NCBI GenBank assembly: GCA_002344075.1
Contig: DDTM01000055.1
Coordinates: 1-13,606, forward strand
Reading direction: 5' to 3'
Length of the DNA: 13,606 bases
Origin: Bacteroidetes bacterium UBA2364
GTDB taxonomy: Bacteria; Bacteroidota; Rhodothermia; Rhodothermales; UBA2364
Numbering within the stretch: the stretch's first letter is position 1; each line of letters opens with the position of its first letter. Shown here in pieces: positions 1-7,080 of the stretch. The notes under the pieces are model-generated. The model was given only the letters and a program-made list of their open reading frames with translations, had not been told where the DNA came from and did not search any database. The translations under genes and the position numbers were made by a program.

Positions 1-71
1 TCTGTATATTGTGCAAAATCTATGGCATCTTGTGCCACATATTGTTGCAAAACATTAATATTTATTGACAT
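1..71 (-). CDS. N-terminal fragment of an unidentified protein, cut by the window edge
   Basis: On the minus strand an ATG at 71 opens a frame that stays open to the window edge, giving about 23 residues beginning MSININVLQQYVAQDAIDFA. The sequence just upstream is A-rich, with no Shine-Dalgarno, which is normal for Bacteroidota-type starts. The peptide is soluble-looking and too short to assign to a family. A chance ORF cannot be ruled out at this length. The balanced amino-acid composition, against a very AT-rich upstream region that resembles a promoter, favours a real gene start. Confidence 0.45.
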   Translation of the reverse strand, partial: MSININVLQQYVAQDAIDFAQYT

Positions 72-781
72 TTTTAAATTTATTTTTAATTAAGTTATTA
101 AAATTATTACTTTATAATATTAGATAGGTTAGTGATGCTCAAGTTCAAGAATTATTTTTTATTTTAATATTATCTAAATATCAAAACTTAATGTACAATT
201 AATAAACTATCATTTTAAATAAAGATAAAACGAAACAAAAGCAATTGATTTAACAATTTTTGTCATGGTTCTTTTTCCATTTTCTGGAGATTGGATTTTA
301 AGGTGCTTAGGCCCAATTCATTTATCGTCTTCACACCATCGCCTTTATTGTTTTTATACTATAGCTTTTCAGTACATAGATTTTGCGAATAGCGCTTTTC
401 CTAACTTCTCGACAAAGTAAAGCATTCAAGCGAGGAACACCATATGCTCCACTTGCATAACTGCCCCGATTTCACCAGACATAATCCAGACAAGCCTTTC
501 TAAAGGCCAAAAAACCAGTTTGGCCGCTTTTCCAAGACCCTAAGACCACTAAGGCTTATATGCACCCTAAAGGCTATCGGAGGCTATAAATTGGTGTGGT
601 ACGAACTTTATAGACCCCATGTTTCTCTTCATCAACCCATCACCATCAAGGCTTCAATTTTTATTTTAGTTGGTCACATTCTTGATCCATTCTTTTCTAC
701 TTTTCCTTATATTGCTTGTCTGAGGTTGTTTCCTCTCCATACTTACACAACCTTTATTTTCCCCTAAATGGAATACTTATT
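72..781. other. Gene-poor intergenic region, strongly AT-rich in its first 170 bp
   Basis: I see no convincing gene here. About 60-240 is extremely AT-rich and lies upstream of the minus-strand gene that begins at 71. From about 300 to 715 the composition is nearer the genome average, but stops are frequent in all frames. A 7-bp hairpin (GGCCAAA at 505-511 with TTTGGCC at 519-525) is present without a T-run directly after it. A short minus-strand frame (471-331) contains AYGVPRLNALL, faintly like the helix-turn-helix of IS3-type transposases, but too short to call. Upstream of the ferritin-like gene a TATATT at 708-713 could be a -10-like element; no good partner box is spaced correctly. Confidence 0.5.
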
Positions 782-1591
782 ATGAACGGAACTGCAATGC
801 CGGAAATCCTTACGCGCCGCAAAACCGAACAACAACGCCGCTCCGACCCCCTCGGAAGGTTAGAACAATTCTATCATGCCGCAAAAAAGGGTGAATGGAG
901 TATCAAAGACTTGCCTTGGGAAAACGCGGATCCCGTACCCCGTGTTGAAAGCGAACGGTGGCGGATCGTTTGGGCCAGTGTGGTGGCGCAACAACTTCAG
1001 GCCGACATCATTGCCGTAGAAGCGGCCTCCAACTTACTTGTGGATGTGACCGAGTTTGAAGCCCGCATGTATTATTCCACTATGGTAAGTGACGAAGCCC
1101 GGCATTGTGAGGCATGGACCAAATTAGCTCATATGCTGGATCCCGTAGAGGCCCATAACCCTTATCTGGCTGAAATGGGCGATATTTTCCGGGAAGAAAA
1201 AGGGCTTGAAAACCGTGTATTGGCTTTCCAAGTCTGTTTTGAAGGGGCAGCCATTTATGCCTTCAAAGAAATATCCGCTGCCGCACATCAAACCATTTTA
1301 GGGGATATGGCGACACGCCTAATTCGAGACGACAGCATCCACCACAATTCTGGCGTGGCTTACGCCGCATACTTGCTTTCCAAAGTATCCGAATCCCAGA
1401 AAAAAGACCTGCACAAAACCCTGAAGCGCTATGCACCACTTTATGTGGAAAGTACCCTATGGAAACCCAAAGCACGGCAATGGGTGGCACGGTTTACGGC
1501 GCAGCGCGATCGCGAACTGCTACATCGTAATCAGGTTCTTATCAATAAAGCTGTTTTAGGCTTGGGCTTAGGACCGGTTTTCGACATCTGA
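782..1591 (+). CDS. Ferritin-like diiron-carboxylate protein (oxidase/oxygenase type, substrate unknown)
   Basis: This 269-residue, mainly helical protein carries a ferritin-like four-helix diiron signature: E80 (AVEAASN), the E-x-x-H motif E105-A-R-H108, E154 (CFEGAAIYAF) and D184-S-I-H187. That order and spacing match the ferritin-like superfamily that includes ribonucleotide reductase R2-like and AurF/PaaA-like oxygenases. The second E-x-x-H is D-x-x-H here, which is less usual. There is no signal peptide or membrane segment, so it should be cytoplasmic. The frame extends upstream to a TTG at 716, but the extra 22 residues look like translated leader, so the ATG at 782 is preferred; a second ATG at 797 is possible. 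It stands alone and is followed by a terminator. The redox substrate cannot be inferred. Confidence 0.75.
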   Translation: MNGTAMPEILTRRKTEQQRRSDPLGRLEQFYHAAKKGEWSIKDLPWENADPVPRVESERWRIVWASVVAQQLQADIIAVEAASNLLVDVTEFEARMYYSTMVSDEARHCEAWTKLAHMLDPVEAHNPYLAEMGDIFREEKGLENRVLAFQVCFEGAAIYAFKEISAAAHQTILGDMATRLIRDDSIHHNSGVAYAAYLLSKVSESQKKDLHKTLKRYAPLYVESTLWKPKARQWVARFTAQRDRELLHRNQVLINKAVLGLGLGPVFDI

Positions 1592-1615
1592 TTTGTGACA
1601 AACTGGGTTTACATG

Positions 1616-1649
1616 GCCTCCATTCCTGTTTAGGATAGGAGGCTTTTTT
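1616..1649 (+). terminator. Intrinsic terminator after the ferritin-like gene
   Basis: GCCTCC (1616-1621) pairs perfectly with GGAGGC (1638-1643). The stem continues, after a 2x2 mismatch, with TCC/GGA closing a TGTTTA loop, and it is followed directly by six T residues (1644-1649). It lies 25 bp after the stop codon. This is a textbook Rho-independent terminator separating the gene from the exporter downstream. Confidence 0.85.
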
Positions 1650-1796
1650 GGTGGAAATTCGAGCGTCAGCAGAGGAGCCTCACTCATGACATCTGCATCA
1701 TTTTCACTTGCGGAGGGCGGTAATATTTATTTATCTTGTTACTACAAGTCATTACATGATTTTACTTTTCTTATTCTTATATGTTGGGGTTAAACA

Positions 1797-2600
1797 ATGG
1801 TTCAATATCTTACCGGCGACTTATTGGCTTTGCTGATTGGCCTATCTTTAGGGCTTATTGGTGGGGGCGGCTCCATTCTGACCGTTCCCGTTTTGGTGTA
1901 TGTCATGGGAATCAATCCGGTCATTTCGACAGCTTATTCGCTGTTTATTGTGGGTAGCACGTCGTTGGTTGGCGCAGCGAATTATGCCAGAAAGGATCTC
2001 ATTGACTTTAGAACAGCCGCGGTTTTTGCGCTACCTTCTTTTTTGGCTGTTTTTCTGGTCCGAAAGTTTGTGGTGCCCGCCATTCCTGATGTTTTGTTCA
2101 ACATTCAGGGTTTTGTACTGACCCGCGAAATCGGGCTAATGGTTCTTTTTGCAGTGATTATGCTGGGTGCCGCCACCTCCATGATTTATAGCCGCACTTC
2201 TTCCGTAGAGCAGACGGGAAGCCTCGCCTTTAATTACCCGATGATCATGTTAGAGGGCTTAGTAGTAGGGGCAGTCACGGGTTTGGTAGGGGCTGGTGGG
2301 GGTTTTCTGATTATCCCAGCTTTGGTATTATTGGCCAATTTACCCATCAAAAAAGCAGTTGGAACGTCTTTGCTCATCATAGCCGTAAAATCGCTATTTG
2401 GATTTTTAGGAGATGTGATGAACATGCCCACCATTGACTGGAAATTACTGCTCAACTTCACGCTATTTGCCACTATTGGTATTTTCGCGGGAAGCTACCT
2501 GTCCAAATACGTGGCTCCGGCATCCCTCAAAAAAGGATTTGGCTGGTTTTTGGTGGTCATGGCAGGGTATATCCTGGCCAAAGAACTCTGGCTCAATTAA
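1797..2600 (+). CDS. TauE/SafE-family membrane exporter of sulfite or organosulfonate-type anions
   Basis: The 267-residue protein is hydrophobic throughout and has the two-fold repeat typical of TauE/SafE (formerly DUF81) permeases. The repeat hallmarks are GGGGSILTVPVL at residues 22-33 and GAGGGFLIIPALVLL at 165-179, each followed by a conserved small-residue helix (ISTAYSLFIVGSTSLVG and KKAVGTSLLIIAVKSLFG). Length is normal for the family. It sits in the inner membrane and would export small sulfur-containing or carboxylate anions; the exact substrate cannot be read from sequence. No sulfur-metabolism genes are adjacent. The ATG at 1797 is the obvious start. A weak Bacteroidota-style promoter (TTG at 1708-1710, TATCTTG at 1732-1738, 21-bp spacer) lies upstream. 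It converges with the dynamin gene, with 25 bp between stops. Confidence 0.88.
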   Translation: MVQYLTGDLLALLIGLSLGLIGGGGSILTVPVLVYVMGINPVISTAYSLFIVGSTSLVGAANYARKDLIDFRTAAVFALPSFLAVFLVRKFVVPAIPDVLFNIQGFVLTREIGLMVLFAVIMLGAATSMIYSRTSSVEQTGSLAFNYPMIMLEGLVVGAVTGLVGAGGGFLIIPALVLLANLPIKKAVGTSLLIIAVKSLFGFLGDVMNMPTIDWKLLLNFTLFATIGIFAGSYLSKYVAPASLKKGFGWFLVVMAGYILAKELWLN

Positions 2601-2625
2601 TCCATTGATTCCATGGGGTACACGC

Positions 2626-4344
2626 TCAGAATGCCTTATCCAAGTCGTCCAAACGCTTCCTAATATCTTTTTGGCGGGTCGTATATAGTGCAAGAGAACG
2701 CCCCTCCAGTTCAAGGAGCGCATCAAACTCATCAAAATTTGCATCAATACGGTCTTTGAGAGTATTGATATATGAATTGAGGCGTTGATGTACCTCTTTT
2801 TCTAATTGGGTGCGGCCCTTTGCCACCTCCTCCCGAAACTCGTCCATGATACGCCTCCGTTTAAGCCCCACTGTTACCCCTGCAAAAAGCAAGCCCATCG
2901 TGGTGAGCAACCCGCCCGTAATGTCCAGAATGGCTCCTTGTGTTACAGTTGCCAGAATCACCCCAATGATGGCCAATCCACTTCCAGTTGCGATATTGGG
3001 AGAAAACGAGGCATTCTGGTCCCCGAGGCCATCGGCACGGAAGTTCTCGGAGCGGCTTAAGAAGGTGGTAAACGTACTCTGTAGGTCTGCCAATACGGTA
3101 CTCCTTCGTTCGGCGATGTCGCTAAAAATCTCGTGATTATTTTTTAGAATGGTTTGGCTGTTTTTGATTTTCATATCTACTAGGCGAGCCATCGTCTGAA
3201 TCTGGTCCGCGATATCCCCCACTCCTTCTTCTAATTTCCGGCGCATTTCAGATTGCAGGTCTTGTTCAAAGTGGTGGCTCAGTTGTTTGATCCATGCCTG
3301 AGGCGATGCACCTGAATCAAAGATCGAAGAGACAGAGCGTTTGAGGAGTGTAAAAAAGGACAGCCCTTCTTCCAATGTGTGTTCTACCCGGCGCGTAATT
3401 TGGTCGTATCCAGCCAATAGGTTTTCTGATAGCACCGCCACCTGCTTAATGGATTTTCGCGATTGGCTCTCCAGTGTTTCCCTGATATCTGCACGAAAGA
3501 CCACATCGGCTTCGTACTGTTGAACACGAACGGCAAGTGCCGCTGCGATTTTATCGTTTATATTTTGCGACGTGCTGATGTTGTTTCGCAGTTTCAGATA
3601 AGGAGCTTTTCCACCTGTGATGTTTTCGCGGATATAGGCCCGGATTTCGGCGAACCCACTCTCTTCCACAAGTCCTTCTTGCTCCTGCTTGGCCGAGGCC
3701 GTAAAAACCACAGGCTGCACAATCCCTTTTTTGGCAGCATAATCCACCACCCCTTGTTTGTTGATCGTCAAATCTGCCTCATTCATCAGGTCTTTTTGCT
3801 GTAAAACGAAAATAATTTTCTTTCGCCAGTCGGAATGGATGAAATCAAAAAAATCCCAAGCGGATTGGCGATATGGGTTTTTTGATTCAAATACAAAGAC
3901 GATCAGGTCCGAAGCAGGAATAAATCGTTCCGTAATTTCCTGATGATGGGCTACGATGGTGTTCGTCCCCGGCGTATCCACAATGGCAATTTCTTGGAGA
4001 ATAGGCTCTGGAGTAAAGATTTTTTTAAGGTGCTCATTAACCACCACCACTTCTTCCCGTTCACCAAATAATATCTGTTGAACGGTATCAGTACAGGGAG
4101 AGGGCGCCACCTTGCAGACATCACGCTTGGCCTCAAGTAGGGCATTGATAAAACTACTTTTTCCGGCTTTTACCTCGCCCACAATCACAAACATAAATGG
4201 CTCATGAATGCGGTTACGAAGGTCACTCACGGTCTGGCGTAAATCGTGATAGCCAATATCTGAGGCCAAATTATGGAGGTCTTTGACGATTTCTTCTATA
4301 TGGGTGCGGTGTGCCTGGAATTTCTGATCTACAAACAAAGCCAT
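2626..4344 (-). CDS. Bacterial dynamin-family GTPase with C-terminal membrane hairpin
   Basis: The 572-residue protein has an N-terminal GTPase domain of the dynamin type. The P-loop is GEVKAGKS (56-63), switch-I threonines lie in PCTDT (83-87), the G3 motif is DTPG (123-126) and the G4 position is QQKD (182-185), where N/TKxD is usual. Residues 255-440 are charged and helical, as in the stalk. Residues 454-494 form two adjacent hydrophobic helices, a likely membrane-inserting paddle, and a final helical stretch (500-572) returns to the stalk. Related bacterial dynamins remodel or fuse membranes; some have been linked to antiviral or stress protection, which this context neither supports nor excludes. 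It lacks an adjacent second dynamin gene, unlike many tandem pairs. The ATG at 4344 is well placed, just before the amphipathic N-terminal helix. Confidence 0.85.
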   Translation of the reverse strand: MALFVDQKFQAHRTHIEEIVKDLHNLASDIGYHDLRQTVSDLRNRIHEPFMFVIVGEVKAGKSSFINALLEAKRDVCKVAPSPCTDTVQQILFGEREEVVVVNEHLKKIFTPEPILQEIAIVDTPGTNTIVAHHQEITERFIPASDLIVFVFESKNPYRQSAWDFFDFIHSDWRKKIIFVLQQKDLMNEADLTINKQGVVDYAAKKGIVQPVVFTASAKQEQEGLVEESGFAEIRAYIRENITGGKAPYLKLRNNISTSQNINDKIAAALAVRVQQYEADVVFRADIRETLESQSRKSIKQVAVLSENLLAGYDQITRRVEHTLEEGLSFFTLLKRSVSSIFDSGASPQAWIKQLSHHFEQDLQSEMRRKLEEGVGDIADQIQTMARLVDMKIKNSQTILKNNHEIFSDIAERRSTVLADLQSTFTTFLSRSENFRADGLGDQNASFSPNIATGSGLAIIGVILATVTQGAILDITGGLLTTMGLLFAGVTVGLKRRRIMDEFREEVAKGRTQLEKEVHQRLNSYINTLKDRIDANFDEFDALLELEGRSLALYTTRQKDIRKRLDDLDKAF

Positions 4345-4441
4345 AATTTTGAGGATTTATAAATGGAACTCATAATATAAGGCCATTTTATGCATGGATG
4401 ATGAAGCACTAAATGTAGTCTCAACGAAGCAAGATACGTAG

Positions 4442-4472
4442 AAGGCTGCCTCTTTTTAGAAGAAACAGCCTT
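4442..4472 (-). terminator. Probable terminator-like hairpin after the small secreted protein gene
   Basis: AAGGCTG (4442-4448) and CAGCCTT (4466-4472) are perfect inverted repeats. The loop between them can fold further (TCTT with AAGA). The hairpin lies 27 bp beyond the stop of the 4949-4500 gene and before the dynamin start, so it probably separates the two minus-strand units. No long T-run follows on either strand, so it could also be a processing or stabilising hairpin. Confidence 0.5.
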
Positions 4473-4499
4473 GGTTGAACTTAACGAAAGGACAAAGGA

Positions 4500-4949
4500 T
4501 CAAAAATAGATATCCACGTAGTCCACCACATTATTACCTTCACAATTTTCCATTTCTTGGAGCCGCCAATATTTCCGGGTTCCCGTAGCTTTAAACGTAA
4601 AAACCCCATCTTTCACACAAGGTACGCCCCCGTTTATGTAACTCGTTTTGGTGACAATTTGGCCTTTGAATTTAAATTCCCGCGCATTAACCATCTGAAG
4701 CACGGCACCATTGATGGTGACATAATCGTCGGTTGTACGACTACGGTGTTCACCACGAATCTTCAGGGTACCCATTTCATTGGTTACTTTTGCCGTTCCA
4801 AAGTAGTCGTGGCTTACCCATTGCAAAGACATTTTACGGTTACCTATCAGTTTTGCTTTATGCGCTGTGCTTCCGATGGTTTTTTGTGCCAAGGCAGCAG
4901 CCGGAGCCAATAAGAATAATAGTAAAAGAACCCCTATAGAACGTTTCAT
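4500..4949 (-). CDS. Small secreted protein of unknown function
   Basis: The 149-residue product begins with a clear signal peptide (KR, then a leucine-rich core, ending near AALAQ at residue 22), so it should be exported to the periplasm or outside. The mature part is dominated by short alternating strands (MSLQWVSHDYFGTAKV, GTLKIRGEH, REFKFKGQIVTK, KYWRLQEME) and ends in VVDYVDIYF, suggesting a compact beta-sandwich or barrel. Two cysteines, C111 and C136, could form a disulfide. I recognise the pattern as a conserved hypothetical family seen in Bacteroidota and other bacteria, without known function. It starts 27 bp after the caspase-like gene on the same strand and is probably cotranscribed with it. 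Confidence 0.75.
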   Translation of the reverse strand: MKRSIGVLLLLFLLAPAAALAQKTIGSTAHKAKLIGNRKMSLQWVSHDYFGTAKVTNEMGTLKIRGEHRSRTTDDYVTINGAVLQMVNAREFKFKGQIVTKTSYINGGVPCVKDGVFTFKATGTRKYWRLQEMENCEGNNVVDYVDIYF

Positions 4950-4976
4950 AAATGGCCATTTTTATTTGATTAAGGA

Positions 4977-6896
4977 TTAACGCTTTTTAAACAAAACATC
5001 GTTGGGACGAATGCTACCCCGATCCACCACCAGTTTCTGATACCCCATGCTTCGGCTGCTCAGAACAATGTCGTCGTCGTCCGGACCGTTACTTTTCACA
5101 TCTCCCCGATAGCGCTCGTAGAGGTATTGGCTTAATTCAAACGAAGAGACATTGCCATCGCCATCTTCGTCTGCATTGGTTTGTAACAAGGCATCTGCAA
5201 AGAACTTGGCCAAGTACCCCCCTGCCTGAAATTTAAAGGCAACCCCAGAGGTTACATCTTCTTCCGATGAAAAGAGTCCCATTCTTCCCGGTTTCGAGAT
5301 CACATCTTTAGAAAAACCACCACTAAAACAGGAATCCAAAATGACCAAGGTTGTTTTTGCTTTCACTTGGTCTAATAAAAGACTCATTTCATCGTCGAGA
5401 ATTTCGGCATCGTAGAGTTCGATAGACTCGTCTCGTTGGTCGGGATCGCTGGATTGCCAGTTTTGGCGTGCATAACGTCCACCATGACCCGAATAGAATA
5501 GTACAAACATGTCTTGCGGGCCTACTTTTGTAGCAAGTCGCCGTAATTCGGACTTAAAGTTAGCAACCGTCGCTTGCGCATCGGTCAGTACTACCCCATT
5601 CATTTGGGGCATATTGGCTCCACGCACCAAGGCATCCTTGGCAGTTCGGGCATCCTGAGCAGTATAACGCAGGTTGCTTTGTCGGCCATTATAGTCACTA
5701 ATCCCTACAAAAAGGCCATAAATAGAAGGCCCAGATGTAGGACGATCTGGCTGAGGGTTGGTACGCGGCTGAGGATTCGGACGACTAGGCTCCTGACGGC
5801 CAATCGGCGGACTCGTCCCCCGAAGCAGTTTCATATTATACGTCCCTATATCATTTTTAGAATAGGCTGTGGCCGTAATACGGTAACGACCTGTTCCGGG
5901 CAATGTCAGCTCAATACGACTTTTACGGTTACTTCCTTCCCAGTCATCATTGGTAATGTCGCTACCATCTGGCAAGATCAGTTCGAGAAATGGATCAAAT
6001 GCAGAGGTGGCGAGCTCTATTACCACATTTTCACCTTTTCGTCCTTCAAATGCATAATAATCGCAAAAGGCGCCATCTTCCGAGGTCGCATCGCCATTCT
6101 CTAATTTCCCTTGTTTAGTTTGCCCAATGGTCATGACAACCACATCGCGCTGTTCTTGTTGTGTGGCCCCTGTTCCTTCATTGGTGGCTCCAATCGTAAC
6201 GGAATAGGTTCCAGTTTCTCCTTTACCATAAGCCGTAACATAGATTTTGTAGGTTCCATTTTCTGTCAGGTTTAGGTCTAATGCTGCGCGGTCTTTGTCT
6301 TCGCCCGCATCATCATTTTCATGTTGTTTTCCACTCGGCGTTTTGATGATCAGATAAGGGTCAAAATCTGTCGAAACTAATGTTACTTTAAGCTTTTGCC
6401 CCGGAACGCCTTCCACTTCGTAGGTATCAAAAAATTCTCCGGTAGTCAGTTTAGTATCCGTGGTAGCAAGCGCTCCCGTGAGCGAGCGGTTTGTGGCACC
6501 CGCAAGTGCAGCACTCCGGTTCGTAACCGTTAAGAGGTATCGCCCTTTTTGGTTGGGTCGGGAGGATGTAATACGAACCGTAATCTTACCAGACTTTTGT
6601 GCCGAAAAAATAATCTGGGATTTGGAGTTACTCCCATCATGGTCATCATTATCCTGTTGTTGGCCGCCTTCCGGAAGCACGATCAGGTAGGGATCAAATT
6701 CCCGCGACAGGAGGTCAAAAACAAGCGTCTGACCTCGCATCGCTTCTATTATATATTCGTCATAAAATTCTCCGGACTTGAGTTTTTTATCTCCGGTTTG
6801 GAGCATTCCCCGAAATTCTTCCGGGTCTTCGTCTTGAGAGAAGATGGAGGATGCAAGACCCAACCACAAAAAACAGAATAAAAAAAAGAAACGCAT
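4977..6896 (-). CDS. Secreted caspase-family (C14-like) peptidase with three PPC domains
   Basis: The 639-residue protein has a signal peptide (residues 1-20, ending SIFS-Q). Three PPC-like beta-sandwich repeats follow, at about 32-125, 148-236 and 258-358. Each contains the F-D-P-Y/F-L strand (67-71, 178-182, 300-304), an N-D-D turn and a closing G-x-Y strand. A proline-rich linker (362-390) leads to a caspase-fold domain starting SIYGLFVGISDY. The catalytic dyad is visible: H471 in FYSGHGG and C523 in DSCFSGG, consistent with clan CD, metacaspase-like peptidases that usually cut after basic residues. A perfect EF-hand-type loop, DEDGDGNVSSFE (576-587), lies near the end, suggesting calcium binding. 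PPC domains are common in secreted or surface peptidases. The physiological target is unknown. The start is fixed by the signal peptide. Confidence 0.9.
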   Translation of the reverse strand: MRFFFLFCFLWLGLASSIFSQDEDPEEFRGMLQTGDKKLKSGEFYDEYIIEAMRGQTLVFDLLSREFDPYLIVLPEGGQQQDNDDHDGSNSKSQIIFSAQKSGKITVRITSSRPNQKGRYLLTVTNRSAALAGATNRSLTGALATTDTKLTTGEFFDTYEVEGVPGQKLKVTLVSTDFDPYLIIKTPSGKQHENDDAGEDKDRAALDLNLTENGTYKIYVTAYGKGETGTYSVTIGATNEGTGATQQEQRDVVVMTIGQTKQGKLENGDATSEDGAFCDYYAFEGRKGENVVIELATSAFDPFLELILPDGSDITNDDWEGSNRKSRIELTLPGTGRYRITATAYSKNDIGTYNMKLLRGTSPPIGRQEPSRPNPQPRTNPQPDRPTSGPSIYGLFVGISDYNGRQSNLRYTAQDARTAKDALVRGANMPQMNGVVLTDAQATVANFKSELRRLATKVGPQDMFVLFYSGHGGRYARQNWQSSDPDQRDESIELYDAEILDDEMSLLLDQVKAKTTLVILDSCFSGGFSKDVISKPGRMGLFSSEEDVTSGVAFKFQAGGYLAKFFADALLQTNADEDGDGNVSSFELSQYLYERYRGDVKSNGPDDDDIVLSSRSMGYQKLVVDRGSIRPNDVLFKKR

Positions 6897-7080
6897 GGTG
6901 GATTTGGTTTGATGTTTGCGAATAAAGGCTTACATGAGCGGTATCGAAACCAAAATGGTTTGGTTGCTAAACGAAAAGAAACGGCCAAATCGTTTAATTG
7001 GAAACTTTTTCACGGTTGCAGCAGTCAGGTTGGAAATTAATGAACTTTTCCGCATTCCCAAAACAAAATCCCCAGATAAA
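6897..7080. promoter_or_regulatory. Divergent intergenic region between the caspase-like gene and the TPR operon
   Basis: The 184 bp between two divergently oriented genes must hold promoters for both the minus-strand caspase pair and the plus-strand five-gene run. I cannot point to a confident -33/-7 pair for either. The plus-strand frame of the TPR gene remains open back to a TTG at 6916, with an internal ATG at 6934, but the resulting extra residues do not resemble a protein N-terminus and would bury the signal peptide at 7081. I therefore treat this stretch as regulatory. Confidence 0.45.

Noticed and set aside
331..471. Minus-strand fragment with AYGVPRLNALL as an IS3-type transposase remnant
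   Set aside because: The similarity rests on a few residues, there are stops close on both sides, and no inverted repeats or other transposase motifs are nearby.
716..781. TTG start at 716 for the ferritin-like gene
   Set aside because: The added 22 residues look like translated leader sequence and a normal ATG is available at 782.
2626..6896. Dynamin plus caspase-like peptidase as one antiphage system
   Set aside because: The peptidase has a signal peptide and PPC domains, so it acts outside the cytoplasm. A terminator-like hairpin and 155 bp separate the dynamin gene, so a shared defence role is not supported.
6916..7080. Upstream extension of the TPR gene to TTG 6916 or ATG 6934
   Set aside because: The extra residues precede a clear signal peptide beginning at 7081, which must be N-terminal to work.
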